Of a DNA stretch of 49,040 bases, positions 33,147 through 41,071 are shown in pieces. Origin of the DNA: Planctomycetota bacterium (GTDB lineage: Bacteria; Planctomycetota; UBA1135; GCA-002686595); assembly GCA_016872795.1 (NCBI GenBank), contig VGYZ01000026.1, positions 1 to 49,040 of the forward strand, written 5' to 3'. Every line of letters begins with the position of its first letter. The stretch's first letter is position 1. The notes under the pieces are model-generated. The model was not told the origin of the DNA. It worked only from the letters and a program-made list of their open reading frames with translations, and did not search any database. Made by a program: the position numbers and the translations under genes.

Positions 33147-34228
33147 GCCTGCTGTCTCGTGAGCAGCGCTCGCGAGCGTTGGCGCTGATGGAGCGCGTGA
33201 TTCGCGATGGTGCCTCGATCGCACCGGAGTACCCGCTGTGCTTCGACGAGCGCTTCCCGGGTCGCGTGCTCGCGACGGAGGAAGCGGGTCGTGTCGTGAG
33301 CGCCTGCGCTCTGCTCGTGCGCGACTTTACCTGCGGCTCGCGCTCGGTGCGCGTGGGCCTCATCGGTTCGGTGTGTACGGCTCCGGAGGCGCGCGGTCGC
33401 GGGCTCGCGAGCGCGCTGCTGCGTCGCGCCGAGGAGGAGCTGGCCGCCGAGGGCTGCGTGCTCGCAATGCTGTGGGCCGACGATGCGCGCTTCTACGAGG
33501 AACGCGGCTGGAGCCCGCTCGGCTCGGAGATCGACTTCGCGCTCGAGCCCGCCCACGAGGCGCGCCTGCCGGGTTCCAGTGGACTGCGCGCGGCAGCGCC
33601 GGACGACCGCGGCGCCATCCATCGGCTCTACTCGCTGCATCGCGAGCGCGTCGAGCGCTCGCCGCAGGAGACCGCGGCGCTGCTCGCGGCGCCGGGCATG
33701 GAGACGCTGGTGCTGCAGCGCGAGCGCGATGTCGTCGCCTACTCGTGCCTTGGACGCGGCAAGGACTTCGCGCGCACGATCCACGAGTGGGCCGGCTCCG
33801 AGCGCGATGTGCTCGCCCTCGTGCGCGAGCACATGCAGCGCGCTCGCGCGCGCGGCGAAGGCGGCGCGACATTCCTCATCACGCCGTCGACGGCCAAGGG
33901 CCTGCACGCTCGCCTGCGTGGAATCGGCGCGAATTGGAGCGAAGGCGTGCTCGCCATGGGCAAGCTGCTCGCGCTCGAAGGGGCTGGCGCCCTGCTCGCC
34001 GATCTCGCCGGTCCGCAGGCCGCGCTCGCGATCGACGGAGGTTCGAGCGTGGCCGTGAGGCTCACGGGCCCCGGCGGCTCCGTCGAACTCTCCCCCGAAG
34101 ATCTGCTCGGTCTGCTCTTTCCAGCCCGTGGCCGCCGCCACGGCATTGACCCCGTCGCGCGCGATACTGGGTTGGCTCTCGGAGAGCTGCCGCTGGCGCT
34201 CTTCGCGTGGGGCCTCGACTCCATCTAG
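33143..34228 (+). CDS. GNAT family N-acetyltransferase
   Basis: 361-residue protein whose first 130 residues form a GNAT domain: acetyl-CoA loop at about residues 79-86 (RGRGLASALL preceded by SVCTAPEA) and a terminal DDARFYEERGWSPLG as in other GNATs. The second half (from about 140) contains a further degenerate GNAT-like region (LRAAAPDDRGAIHRLYSLHR) and a C-terminal SCP-like stretch, giving a layout reminiscent of Eis-type acetyltransferases; this comparison is tentative. Overlap with the flagellar operon suggests co-regulation with motility. The substrate could be a protein such as flagellin or a small amine; nothing in sequence decides. Confidence 0.78.
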   Translation: MSLLSREQRSRALALMERVIRDGASIAPEYPLCFDERFPGRVLATEEAGRVVSACALLVRDFTCGSRSVRVGLIGSVCTAPEARGRGLASALLRRAEEELAAEGCVLAMLWADDARFYEERGWSPLGSEIDFALEPAHEARLPGSSGLRAAAPDDRGAIHRLYSLHRERVERSPQETAALLAAPGMETLVLQRERDVVAYSCLGRGKDFARTIHEWAGSERDVLALVREHMQRARARGEGGATFLITPSTAKGLHARLRGIGANWSEGVLAMGKLLALEGAGALLADLAGPQAALAIDGGSSVAVRLTGPGGSVELSPEDLLGLLFPARGRRHGIDPVARDTGLALGELPLALFAWGLDSI

Positions 34229-34264
34229 TTAGTCTCTTGCAGCGCGTTCTCCGCGCGACGACCC

Positions 34265-36283
34265 ATGAACAAGGCATCGACGACTCACGCCGTCCGCTAC
34301 GCGACCCCCGAGACCCCCGACGGCGTGGTGCGCAAGGTGCAGTTTGCGCCCGAAGGACCGGTGACGGTCGAGATCGAGTTTCGCCTCGGCCGCGAGTTCC
34401 GCGAGCGGGCGGCGGGCGATCCGCGGTGCGTGGCCTTCGCCGCGCGCAGCCGCATTGCGCGGCTCGGCATCGATGTGCAGCCGTTCGGTCCGGTCACCTT
34501 CGATAACGGGCGCGCGATGCTCGCGGCCAAGCTCTCGGCCAACGTGCGCGAGTATGGTCTCGATCGCATGCTCCACGCGCTGATCGTGCCGGGCATCAAG
34601 CTCGGTCGGCTCGTGCTCGTGCGCGAGGAGAACCAGCTCAGCTCGGAGCAGATCTACGAATCGTTCGAACGCAACGAGTTCCAGCTCCCGAGCGGCTTCT
34701 CCATCGACTCCGAAGGCGCGTTCACGATCCGCACGCACAAGCTGCGCTATGTGCTCTCGCGCGAGCTCACGCAACAGGACGCGCTCGCGATCCTCACGCA
34801 GGACGACGGCAAGAGCATCCTCAACCGGCTGCAGGTACCCAAGCCCAGCGAGAACCTCGTGATTCCCGCGGGCCATGGGGTGATCACATCGTGCTCGATG
34901 TTTCTGCACAAGCACTATGTGGTCATCGATCCCGACGCCGGTGCGCTCGGCCGCCACCTGAACGCGATCGTGCTCGATCCGGTGTCGACGCGTGGCACGC
35001 GCGTGTTTCTGGAACTCTCGAACAGCTCCGATCGCCAGATCGTCAACCCCTTCGTCAAGGCGCGCATCTACGCCGCGGACGAGCACAGCAGCGCTCCACG
35101 CACATTCGCCGCACCGAGGGTCGAGGAATCCGGCATCGTTCCGGTCTCGGCCGCGACGACGGCCGAGGAGCCGTTGCCGAGCTACGAGCAGGTGAGCGCG
35201 TACTACGCGCAGCACATGCCAGTTCCGAACGAGCGCAGCTACCAGAATCGTCCGCTCGTCGTGGCCGAGAACTTCAGCGCGCTGGTCGCGGGACGCTTGC
35301 CCGAGCTCGTCTCCACGCGTCCTGTCTCCGGCGAACGCAGCCCCGCGAGCTTGCGCACTACGCTCGACTACTCGCGGGTCGGTCGCGATTCCGGTCAGTT
35401 CGCGACGCGCATGCTCGCTCAGCTGCCCGAGGGCAAGCGCGCCACGCTGCTCGTCGAGTACTTCCCGAACCTGATCGAGCATGTCGCGATCTGCAACGCG
35501 GTGCTCACCGGACGCGTCGGCACCATCGTCTTCCGCCGCGCGTCGTTCGAGCACGGCCAGTTTCTGTCGGCGAACGACCATGTGCGCCTCGCCGACTACG
35601 AAGCGCTCGGGACGCGCGTCGTGTGGTGCAACGACGACCGTCGCCACCTCGCCATCCACGCCTTCCGCGGCCTGCGCGGCTATTTCGTGGAGCCCGCCGA
35701 GATCCAGCGCTTCAAGAGCTCGCTCGTGCTCGCCGTGTACGGCTCGGCCGAGCGCTTGCTGGAGTCCGACGAGAAGGGGCTGCGCGAGTTTCTCGCTCAA
35801 GTGAAGCAGCTCTTCGGCGGACAGATCGCGATTCTCACCGGTGGAGGGCCGGGCGCGATGCAGCAGGCCACCGACAGCGCGCTCGCGCAGGGGCTGCTCG
35901 TGGGCGCGAACTACATCGAGACGATCGATCAGTCGACCAACAAGGTGGCGCACTTCTACCAGTGCTTCCAGGACCGCAACCGTCACAACCGCCAGCGCTG
36001 GTTCGACATCGCCAGCTTCGTCGTGTTCTGCGTCGGCGGCCTCGGCACGCTCGAGGAAGTCGGCCTGACGCTCACCGACATGAAGCTCGGCATGGTCGAG
36101 CGGGGCCCCGTCGTGTTCTTCGGCAACCATGGCGACGATGTGTATTGGTCGCACATGAAAGCGCAGCTCGAGCGCATGGTCGAAGCCAAGCGCGCCCCCG
36201 CGTGGATCAACGAGAATGTGCTCTTCACCGGCGACGCCCGCCGCATCGCGACGTTCTACAAGAAGGTGCTCGGCCTCGGTTGA
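34265..36283 (+). CDS. LOG-family domain protein with large N-terminal region
   Basis: 672 residues. The C-terminal part (from about residue 490) is a LOG/lysine-decarboxylase-like Rossmann domain: SSLVLAVYGSAERLL, then ILTGGGPGAMQQATDSAL and the nucleotide/phosphoribosyl motif VGGLGTLEEVGLTLTD. Typical LOG proteins (nucleotide 5'-monophosphate phosphoribohydrolases) have a PGGxGTxxE motif; here Pro is replaced by Val but Gly-Gly-x-Gly-Thr-x-x-Glu is kept. The first ~480 residues are not a domain I recognise; they start with a PilZ-like-sized beta region (about 15-110) and include FRGLRGYFVEPAEIQRFKSS just before the LOG part. A catalytic role in nucleotide cleavage is plausible for the C-terminus only. 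Confidence 0.8.
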   Translation: MNKASTTHAVRYATPETPDGVVRKVQFAPEGPVTVEIEFRLGREFRERAAGDPRCVAFAARSRIARLGIDVQPFGPVTFDNGRAMLAAKLSANVREYGLDRMLHALIVPGIKLGRLVLVREENQLSSEQIYESFERNEFQLPSGFSIDSEGAFTIRTHKLRYVLSRELTQQDALAILTQDDGKSILNRLQVPKPSENLVIPAGHGVITSCSMFLHKHYVVIDPDAGALGRHLNAIVLDPVSTRGTRVFLELSNSSDRQIVNPFVKARIYAADEHSSAPRTFAAPRVEESGIVPVSAATTAEEPLPSYEQVSAYYAQHMPVPNERSYQNRPLVVAENFSALVAGRLPELVSTRPVSGERSPASLRTTLDYSRVGRDSGQFATRMLAQLPEGKRATLLVEYFPNLIEHVAICNAVLTGRVGTIVFRRASFEHGQFLSANDHVRLADYEALGTRVVWCNDDRRHLAIHAFRGLRGYFVEPAEIQRFKSSLVLAVYGSAERLLESDEKGLREFLAQVKQLFGGQIAILTGGGPGAMQQATDSALAQGLLVGANYIETIDQSTNKVAHFYQCFQDRNRHNRQRWFDIASFVVFCVGGLGTLEEVGLTLTDMKLGMVERGPVVFFGNHGDDVYWSHMKAQLERMVEAKRAPAWINENVLFTGDARRIATFYKKVLGLG

Positions 36284-36320
36284 GGCGCGGGAAACGGGCG
36301 CGGACTGGACTCCCCGCCGC

Positions 36321-37056
36321 TTGTCGACCGCCGTACTGAAAACCCTCGCGACCATCGCGGTCCGGGGTTCGTCGTTGTTCGGGATGCGCATCGCGCCGGA
36401 GTCGGCGGCACCGCTTGGGGCCGTGGGTGTGCGCAACGCCGTCGCTTCGCCGTCGCTTCTCGCGCTCGTGCGTGCGCGCGGCGGGCCGCTCTTGCCCGCA
36501 CGCGAGGACCGAGCGCGTTGCCTGTTGTTCAGGCTCGTGATCAGCGCGCATTTCCTGATCCAGACTTTCGCGATGCAGTCGACCAGCACGCTGCATGCGG
36601 GCTGGATCGTCGCATTCATTGCCGTGGTGGTCGCCGTCGGCTCGCGACTCTCGACGCGCTGGCGCTGACCGCCGCGCGTCCCAAGGAACTCGCCCCCGCT
36701 GGCCTCGGCGGCGGCCTGATGCTGCTCTCGACCCTCACATGGGCTGCCTACACGCTGCTCGCGATCGCTGTGTGCGCCGCAACGGCGGCCCGTGCGTGGC
36801 CGTTTTTGCGCTCGGCATCGCCGTCGTTCCGACGCTCGCCGCCGCGCTCCGGCTGCGCACATGGCACGCCGGGCCCAGCCTGCGCTCGATCAAGGCGATC
36901 GTGTTCCTCTCGATGTGCGCCAGCGCGCTCGCCATGTGGCTGTTCGCGGATGTCGTCGCCGAGCGCGGCCCCGAGCGCTCGAGCGCGTTTCAGTACTTGC
37001 AGCCGTTCGTCACGCTCGCCGTGTCGTGCCTACTTGCCCTCGGGAACCGATTCCCA
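36321..37056 (+). pseudogene. frameshifted EamA/DMT-family transporter
   Basis: Three plus-strand frames carry consecutive pieces of one EamA membrane transporter. The first frame gives GSSLFGMRIAPESAAPLGAV through LIQTFAMQSTSTLHAGWIVA up to a TGA at 36666. The second picks up with ELAPAGLGGGLMLLSTLTWA near 36685-36760. The third continues from about 36790 with AVFALGIAVVPTLAAALRLR, SIKAIVFLSMCASALAMWLF and SSAFQYLQPFVTLAVSCLLA. Order and content match a ten-TM EamA protein, but at least two frameshifts and some missing residues between the pieces break it. Only about 230 of an expected 290 residues remain. Its end overlaps the convergent minus-strand gene at 37030. Confidence 0.75.
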
Positions 37057-37326
37057 GTTGCCGAGGACTCGGCCGATCACGACGGTGTAGGCGAGCGAGC
37101 CTTCGCGCGCGTCGACTCCGGGCAGGAAGTCCTCGTCGAGGGAGCGCAACAGCGGCGGGATGTCGCTCTCCGAGAGACGCGCGTCCTCGAGCACGATCAC
37201 CGTGCCCGCCACCGTGCCATCGGCGAGATGGTGGAGGTCGACGGCCGCGAGGTCGCGACCGTCGCGCGTGGCGAGGAAGCGTTCCGAGCTGTTCGTGCGC
37301 AGAGTGCGTTTCCAGACGAGGTTCAT
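37030..37326 (-). CDS. small hypothetical protein
   Basis: Unrecognised, 98 residues, soluble. It starts MNLVWKRTLRTNSSERFLAT and contains an AAVDLHHLADGTVAGTVIVL strand-like core and a conserved-looking LLRSLDEDFLPGVD region. ATG 37326 overlaps the stop of the upstream DUF4236 gene (ATGA), so the two are translationally coupled. The 3' end overlaps the decayed EamA gene on the other strand. The protein-like codon pattern and coupling support it being real; function unknown. Confidence 0.65.
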   Translation of the reverse strand: MNLVWKRTLRTNSSERFLATRDGRDLAAVDLHHLADGTVAGTVIVLEDARLSESDIPPLLRSLDEDFLPGVDAREGSLAYTVVIGRVLGNWESVPEGK

Positions 37327-37568
37327 GCGAGGAGCTCCGTGAGGGCGCCGGCGAGTCCAAGGGCGGCGAGGGCCGCGACGAGCAGTCCGCAGCCCTGCCG
37401 ACGGTAGCCGATGCCGGTGCCGGGGATCGAGAAGGTCGTGTAGCCGCGACCGGATGCGCTGCGCCCGACGCGGAATCCGCGGCCGCCGACGGAGTAGCCG
37501 ATGCCGCGCGAACTCAGGTTGACGCGGAACGCGCCGAAGTTGACCGAACGTCGGTAGTAGAAGCCCAT
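37323..37568 (-). CDS. DUF4236-domain protein
   Basis: 81 residues. The N-terminal ~55 residues match DUF4236: FYYRRSVNFGAFRVNLSSRG, IGYSVGGRGFRVGRS and TTFSIPGTGIGYRR. A hydrophobic C-terminal helix (GLLVAALAALGLAGALTELL) likely anchors it in a membrane. ATG 37568 is chosen because the domain begins at once; upstream in-frame sequence is Arg-rich and not domain-like. Function of the domain is unknown. It is divergent from nagB and overlaps the next small gene by four bases. Confidence 0.82.
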   Translation of the reverse strand: MGFYYRRSVNFGAFRVNLSSRGIGYSVGGRGFRVGRSASGRGYTTFSIPGTGIGYRRQGCGLLVAALAALGLAGALTELLA

Positions 37569-37681
37569 GGCGGACTCGCTCGCGTTGGAATCGAGATGGG
37601 GCGAGCGGGCAATCGGCTCGCCGACCGCACGAGCCGATGGAGGACTCGCGCGCGGACGGTATCCTACGCGACGCCGGGACC

Positions 37682-38458
37682 ATGATGACTGTCGCATTAC
37701 CGCCGATTCCGCAGTTCGAGCGCTCTCCGCTGGAGGCCGCGCGCGCCGTGGCCGGGGAGATCGCGGAGCTCATCCGCGCACGCCGCGCCACCGGTCGCGG
37801 GGTCGTGCTCGGGCTCGCCACGGGCCGCACTCCGCTCGGGATCTACGCCGAGCTCGGCCGCCTGCATCGCGAGGAGCGCCTCGACTTCTCCAATGTCACG
37901 GCCTTCAACCTCGACGAGTACCTCGGGCTGCGAGCGAGCCATCCGCGCACCTACCGCCGCAGCATGCGCGAACATCTCTTCGATGCCATCGGCATGCGGC
38001 CCGAGCAGTGCCACATTCCCTCGAGCGACGTCGCGCCGAGCCAGTGGGAGGCCCACTGCCGCGAGTACGAGCGCCTGATCACCGACGCCGGCGGCATCGA
38101 CCTCCAGATCCTCGGCCTCGGCCGCAACGGTCACATCGGCTTCAACGAGCCCGGGTCGACGCGTGACAGTCGCACGCGCGTGGTCGAGCTCGCGCCGGCG
38201 AGCCGCGTCGACGCTGCCGGTGATTTCGGCGGCATCGAGCATGTCCCCGCGCGCGCCATCTCGATGGGCGTGGCCACGATTCTCGCCGGCCGCCGCATCC
38301 GACTGCTCGCCTTCGGCGCTGCGAAGCGTGAAATCGTGCTGCGCACCCTCAGTGCGCCTCCGAGCTCCGACATCCCCGCGACATTCCTGCGGGGCCATGC
38401 GGATGTGCGTCTGTACGCCGATGCCGCGGCACTCGGGGTCGCCGGGAGTCAGCCGTGA
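37682..38458 (+). CDS. nagB: glucosamine-6-phosphate deaminase
   Basis: Converts glucosamine 6-phosphate to fructose 6-phosphate and ammonia; 258 residues, normal length. Phosphate loop LGLATGRTPLGIY (about 43-55), FNLDEYLGL with catalytic Asp78, and LGLGRNGHIGFNEPGS with His151 are all present; Asn149 stands where E. coli NagB has Asp141, as in many Gram-positive NagB proteins. The start is either ATG 37682 or the adjacent ATG 37685. Its stop overlaps the AGE-family gene start (GTGA), indicating a two-gene amino-sugar operon, with NamZ convergent just beyond. Confidence 0.94.
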   Translation: MMTVALPPIPQFERSPLEAARAVAGEIAELIRARRATGRGVVLGLATGRTPLGIYAELGRLHREERLDFSNVTAFNLDEYLGLRASHPRTYRRSMREHLFDAIGMRPEQCHIPSSDVAPSQWEAHCREYERLITDAGGIDLQILGLGRNGHIGFNEPGSTRDSRTRVVELAPASRVDAAGDFGGIEHVPARAISMGVATILAGRRIRLLAFGAAKREIVLRTLSAPPSSDIPATFLRGHADVRLYADAAALGVAGSQP

Positions 38459-39648
38459 CCAGCCGCGCCGCACTGCGCACTGCTTTGCAGGGCTGGCGCG
38501 ACCGCGTTCGCGCCGAGCTGTTCGACAGCCTGATTCCGTTCTGGGAGCGCCACGGCATCGACCGCGAGCACGGTGGATTCCACGATCACCTCGACCGCGA
38601 CGGAGCACGCTTCGACGACAAGAAGCACATCGGGCTGCAGGCGCAGGCGCTGTGGTTCTGGTCGCGGCTGGTGTCCGAGGTCGAGCGTCGGCCGGCGTGG
38701 ATTCAAGCCGCCGAGTCGGGTGTGCGCCTGCTCACCGGCCCGGCTCGGCGCGCGGACGGCCGCTTGTACTCCGTGCTCACGCGCGACGGCCGTGGAACCG
38801 CGATCGCGTCGAGCCCGCGCAACGACCTCTTTGGCGCCAACGCGCTGGCCGAGTGGGCGCGCGCGAGCGGCGCCGCGGAGGACCTCGAAGTGGCTCGCAA
38901 GGCGCTCGAAACGGCGCTGTCGATCGCGCGCGCTTCGCAGGTGGTCGACACCCAGCGCTTGCCCGGCGCGATTGCGACGAGCTCTCTCGACACCCTGACG
39001 CTGGCCTTCGACGCGCTCGATTCCTACGAGCTCGCGTCGCCGGGATATGTCGCCGATCACGAACGCTTCTGGCGCGTGCGCCTCGCGCTGCACATGCGCC
39101 CGGAGTTCGACCTCGTGCTCGAGAATGTCGCCGTCGATGGCAGCGTGATTTCCGGGCCCGAGGGCCGTCTGGTGTGCCCCGGTCGCTGGCTCGTCGCCGC
39201 GCGTCAGATGTTCGAGCGCGCGGCCGCCCGCGGCGATCAACGCGGCGTCGATGTCGCGCTCTCGGCGATGGAGAGCGCCCTCGACTTGGGCTGGGACAGC
39301 GATGACGGCGGCCTGTACCTGTACCTCGATCGCGACGGCTTCCCGCTCGTGCAGATCGAATGGAGCCGCAAGCTCGCGTGGGTCCACAGTTCCGCGCTGC
39401 TCGCGACGCTCTCCGCCTACGCTGCCACGCAGTCGCCGCGCTGGCTCGAACGCTTCGAGCAAGTCGCCGACTACACCTTCGCGCATTTCCCCGACCCGAG
39501 ACACGGCGACTGGTTCGCGTCGCTCGACCGTCGCAACCGCGTCGTGCAGCGCTTCAAGTCCGGCCCGCGCAAGGGCGGCTTCTCGACGGCGCGCACGCTC
39601 TTGCGCTGTGACCAGCTCCTGTGCGATCTCGTCGAGCGCTTGAAGTGA
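38455..39648 (+). CDS. AGE-family N-acylglucosamine 2-epimerase/isomerase
   Basis: 397 residues, matching the (alpha/alpha)6-barrel AGE family that interconverts GlcNAc/ManNAc or isomerises mannose, glucose or cellobiose. Family stretches: FWERHGIDREHGGFHDHLDR, KKHIGLQAQALWFWSRL, GWDSDDGGLYLYLDRDG and the closing DWFASLDRRNRVVQRFKSGP with KGGFSTARTLLRC. Coupling to nagB by a four-base overlap and proximity of NamZ point to an amino-sugar substrate, which is inference. Start GTG 38455. Confidence 0.88.
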   Translation: MTSRAALRTALQGWRDRVRAELFDSLIPFWERHGIDREHGGFHDHLDRDGARFDDKKHIGLQAQALWFWSRLVSEVERRPAWIQAAESGVRLLTGPARRADGRLYSVLTRDGRGTAIASSPRNDLFGANALAEWARASGAAEDLEVARKALETALSIARASQVVDTQRLPGAIATSSLDTLTLAFDALDSYELASPGYVADHERFWRVRLALHMRPEFDLVLENVAVDGSVISGPEGRLVCPGRWLVAARQMFERAAARGDQRGVDVALSAMESALDLGWDSDDGGLYLYLDRDGFPLVQIEWSRKLAWVHSSALLATLSAYAATQSPRWLERFEQVADYTFAHFPDPRHGDWFASLDRRNRVVQRFKSGPRKGGFSTARTLLRCDQLLCDLVERLK

Positions 39649-39664
39649 GCGCACGCGCCGCTCA
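39646..39664. terminator. possible bidirectional hairpin at convergent stops
   Basis: TGAGCG and CGCTCA form a 6-bp stem around 7 nt; the two arms contain the stop codons of the two convergent genes. Short and without T-tracts, so termination is only a possibility. Confidence 0.3.
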
Positions 39665-40951
39665 GTAGAGCAGCACCCGCGCCCGCGCCGTCGCGAAGCT
39701 CGCCAGCGAGGCGTTCCACTCGGCTTCGATCTCGGCCACCGTCGCGCCCTCGCGCAGCTGCTCGAGCAACCGCGTGGAGCCCCAGTGCTTGCCGACCGAC
39801 ATCTCGTCCGCGGGCTCGAACTTGTCGGGGTACAGCTGGCGCAGCGTGACGAGGATGGCGAGCGCCGTGCGCAGCGGCAGGAAATCGCGCGGCGAGTCGA
39901 CCACCAGGCGCACGCCGCGCAGGTGCCTGTCCTTGTGACCGCCGTAGAACGGCTTGCAGGAGAGCGCCTGGAAGCGCACGCCGGGGAGCGCGTGGCGAGC
40001 GAGCTCGCGCGCGAGGGTGTAGCCGTCGACCCATTCCGCGGCGATCAGCTCGAAGGGCATCGTCGTGCCCACTCCGTTGCTCAGGTTATTGCACGCGCTG
40101 CCGACCATGCCGGTCGTCGTGTACAGCAGTGCAGCGGTGAAGCTCGGGATGTGCGGCGAGGTCGTCGTCCAGACGAGCCCCGTGTCCGCCCACGACATCG
40201 CGCGGTTCCAGCCGCGCATCGGCACGATCTCGAGCTCGCAACCCAGCCCCAGCTCCGCGTTGTAGAAGCGCGCGACCTCGCCGACCGTCATGCCGTGCGT
40301 CACGGGCAGTGGTCCCCAGCCGATGAAGCTCTTGAAGCGTTCCTCGACCATGCCGCCTTCGAAGTGCAGGCCGCCGATCGGGTTGGGACGATCGAGGACG
40401 ATGAGCGGCTTCTTCGCCGCCGCGCAGGCCTTCATCACTTCGCCGAGCGTCGACACATAGGTGTACGTGCGCGAGCCGATGTCCTGAATGTCGAACAGCA
40501 GGGCGTCGAGCGTCGCGAGCGAGTCCGCGGTCGGTGCCTTGCGCGAGCCGTACAGGCTCTGCACCGGCAGACCGCTCACCGCATCACGCTCGTCGCCGAC
40601 GGAGTCGCCGGCTGCGGCGTCGCCGCGAATGCCGTGCTCGGGTCCGTACAGCTGCACCAGCTCGAGCCGCTCGTCTGCCGCCAGCCGGTCGGCTGTCGGC
40701 ACGAGCTCGCCATCGACACCGGAGGGGTTCGTCACGAGCCCGAGCCGTCGGCCCGCAAGCCGCTGTGCCCACGGGCTGTCTGGCGCGAGCAGCACATCGA
40801 TTCCCAGCGCCACGCGCTGCGGCGCGCTCGGCTCCCATGTCACCGGCTCTTCCGCCACCGGCAGGGGTGAGGGAGCCACGGGGCTCGCCGGTTCGCGCCA
40901 GCAGCCGCCGAAAAGCGCGAGCGAGGGAGCGAGCGCGAGGACGAGCTTCAT
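39662..40951 (-). CDS. exo-beta-N-acetylmuramidase NamZ-like (DUF1343) lipoprotein
   Basis: 429 residues from ATG 40951, with a lipoprotein signal peptide ending in LFGGC (Cys17). The mature protein is a full DUF1343 domain: GRRLGLVTNPSGVD, LVQLYGPEHGIRGDA, VQSLYGSRKAPT, LLFDIQDIGSRTYTYVSTLG, VLDRPNPIGG and GVRFQALSCKPFYGGHKDR. NamZ of Bacillus and Tannerella cleaves terminal MurNAc from peptidoglycan fragments; the family is abundant in Planctomycetota. Placement next to nagB and an AGE-family gene supports wall-sugar salvage at the cell surface. The upstream in-frame extension to 40978 lacks signal character. Confidence 0.9.
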   Translation of the reverse strand: MKLVLALAPSLALFGGCWREPASPVAPSPLPVAEEPVTWEPSAPQRVALGIDVLLAPDSPWAQRLAGRRLGLVTNPSGVDGELVPTADRLAADERLELVQLYGPEHGIRGDAAAGDSVGDERDAVSGLPVQSLYGSRKAPTADSLATLDALLFDIQDIGSRTYTYVSTLGEVMKACAAAKKPLIVLDRPNPIGGLHFEGGMVEERFKSFIGWGPLPVTHGMTVGEVARFYNAELGLGCELEIVPMRGWNRAMSWADTGLVWTTTSPHIPSFTAALLYTTTGMVGSACNNLSNGVGTTMPFELIAAEWVDGYTLARELARHALPGVRFQALSCKPFYGGHKDRHLRGVRLVVDSPRDFLPLRTALAILVTLRQLYPDKFEPADEMSVGKHWGSTRLLEQLREGATVAEIEAEWNASLASFATARARVLLY

Positions 40952-41071
40952 GCATAGAGCTTGTAGCGGCCGTGCCACGCGCGGAAAAGCACCCCCGCCA
41001 ATGCGCGGCGCGGAGGACGGCAGGGGCGCGGCGGGCCAGCGCGACGCTCATGCCCACGGCATGTCGCGCGC

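Noticed and set aside
34229-36862. Long minus-strand open frame opposite the LOG-domain gene
   Set aside because: Low-complexity His/Glu/Arg translation, no family match, exactly antisense to a well-supported gene.
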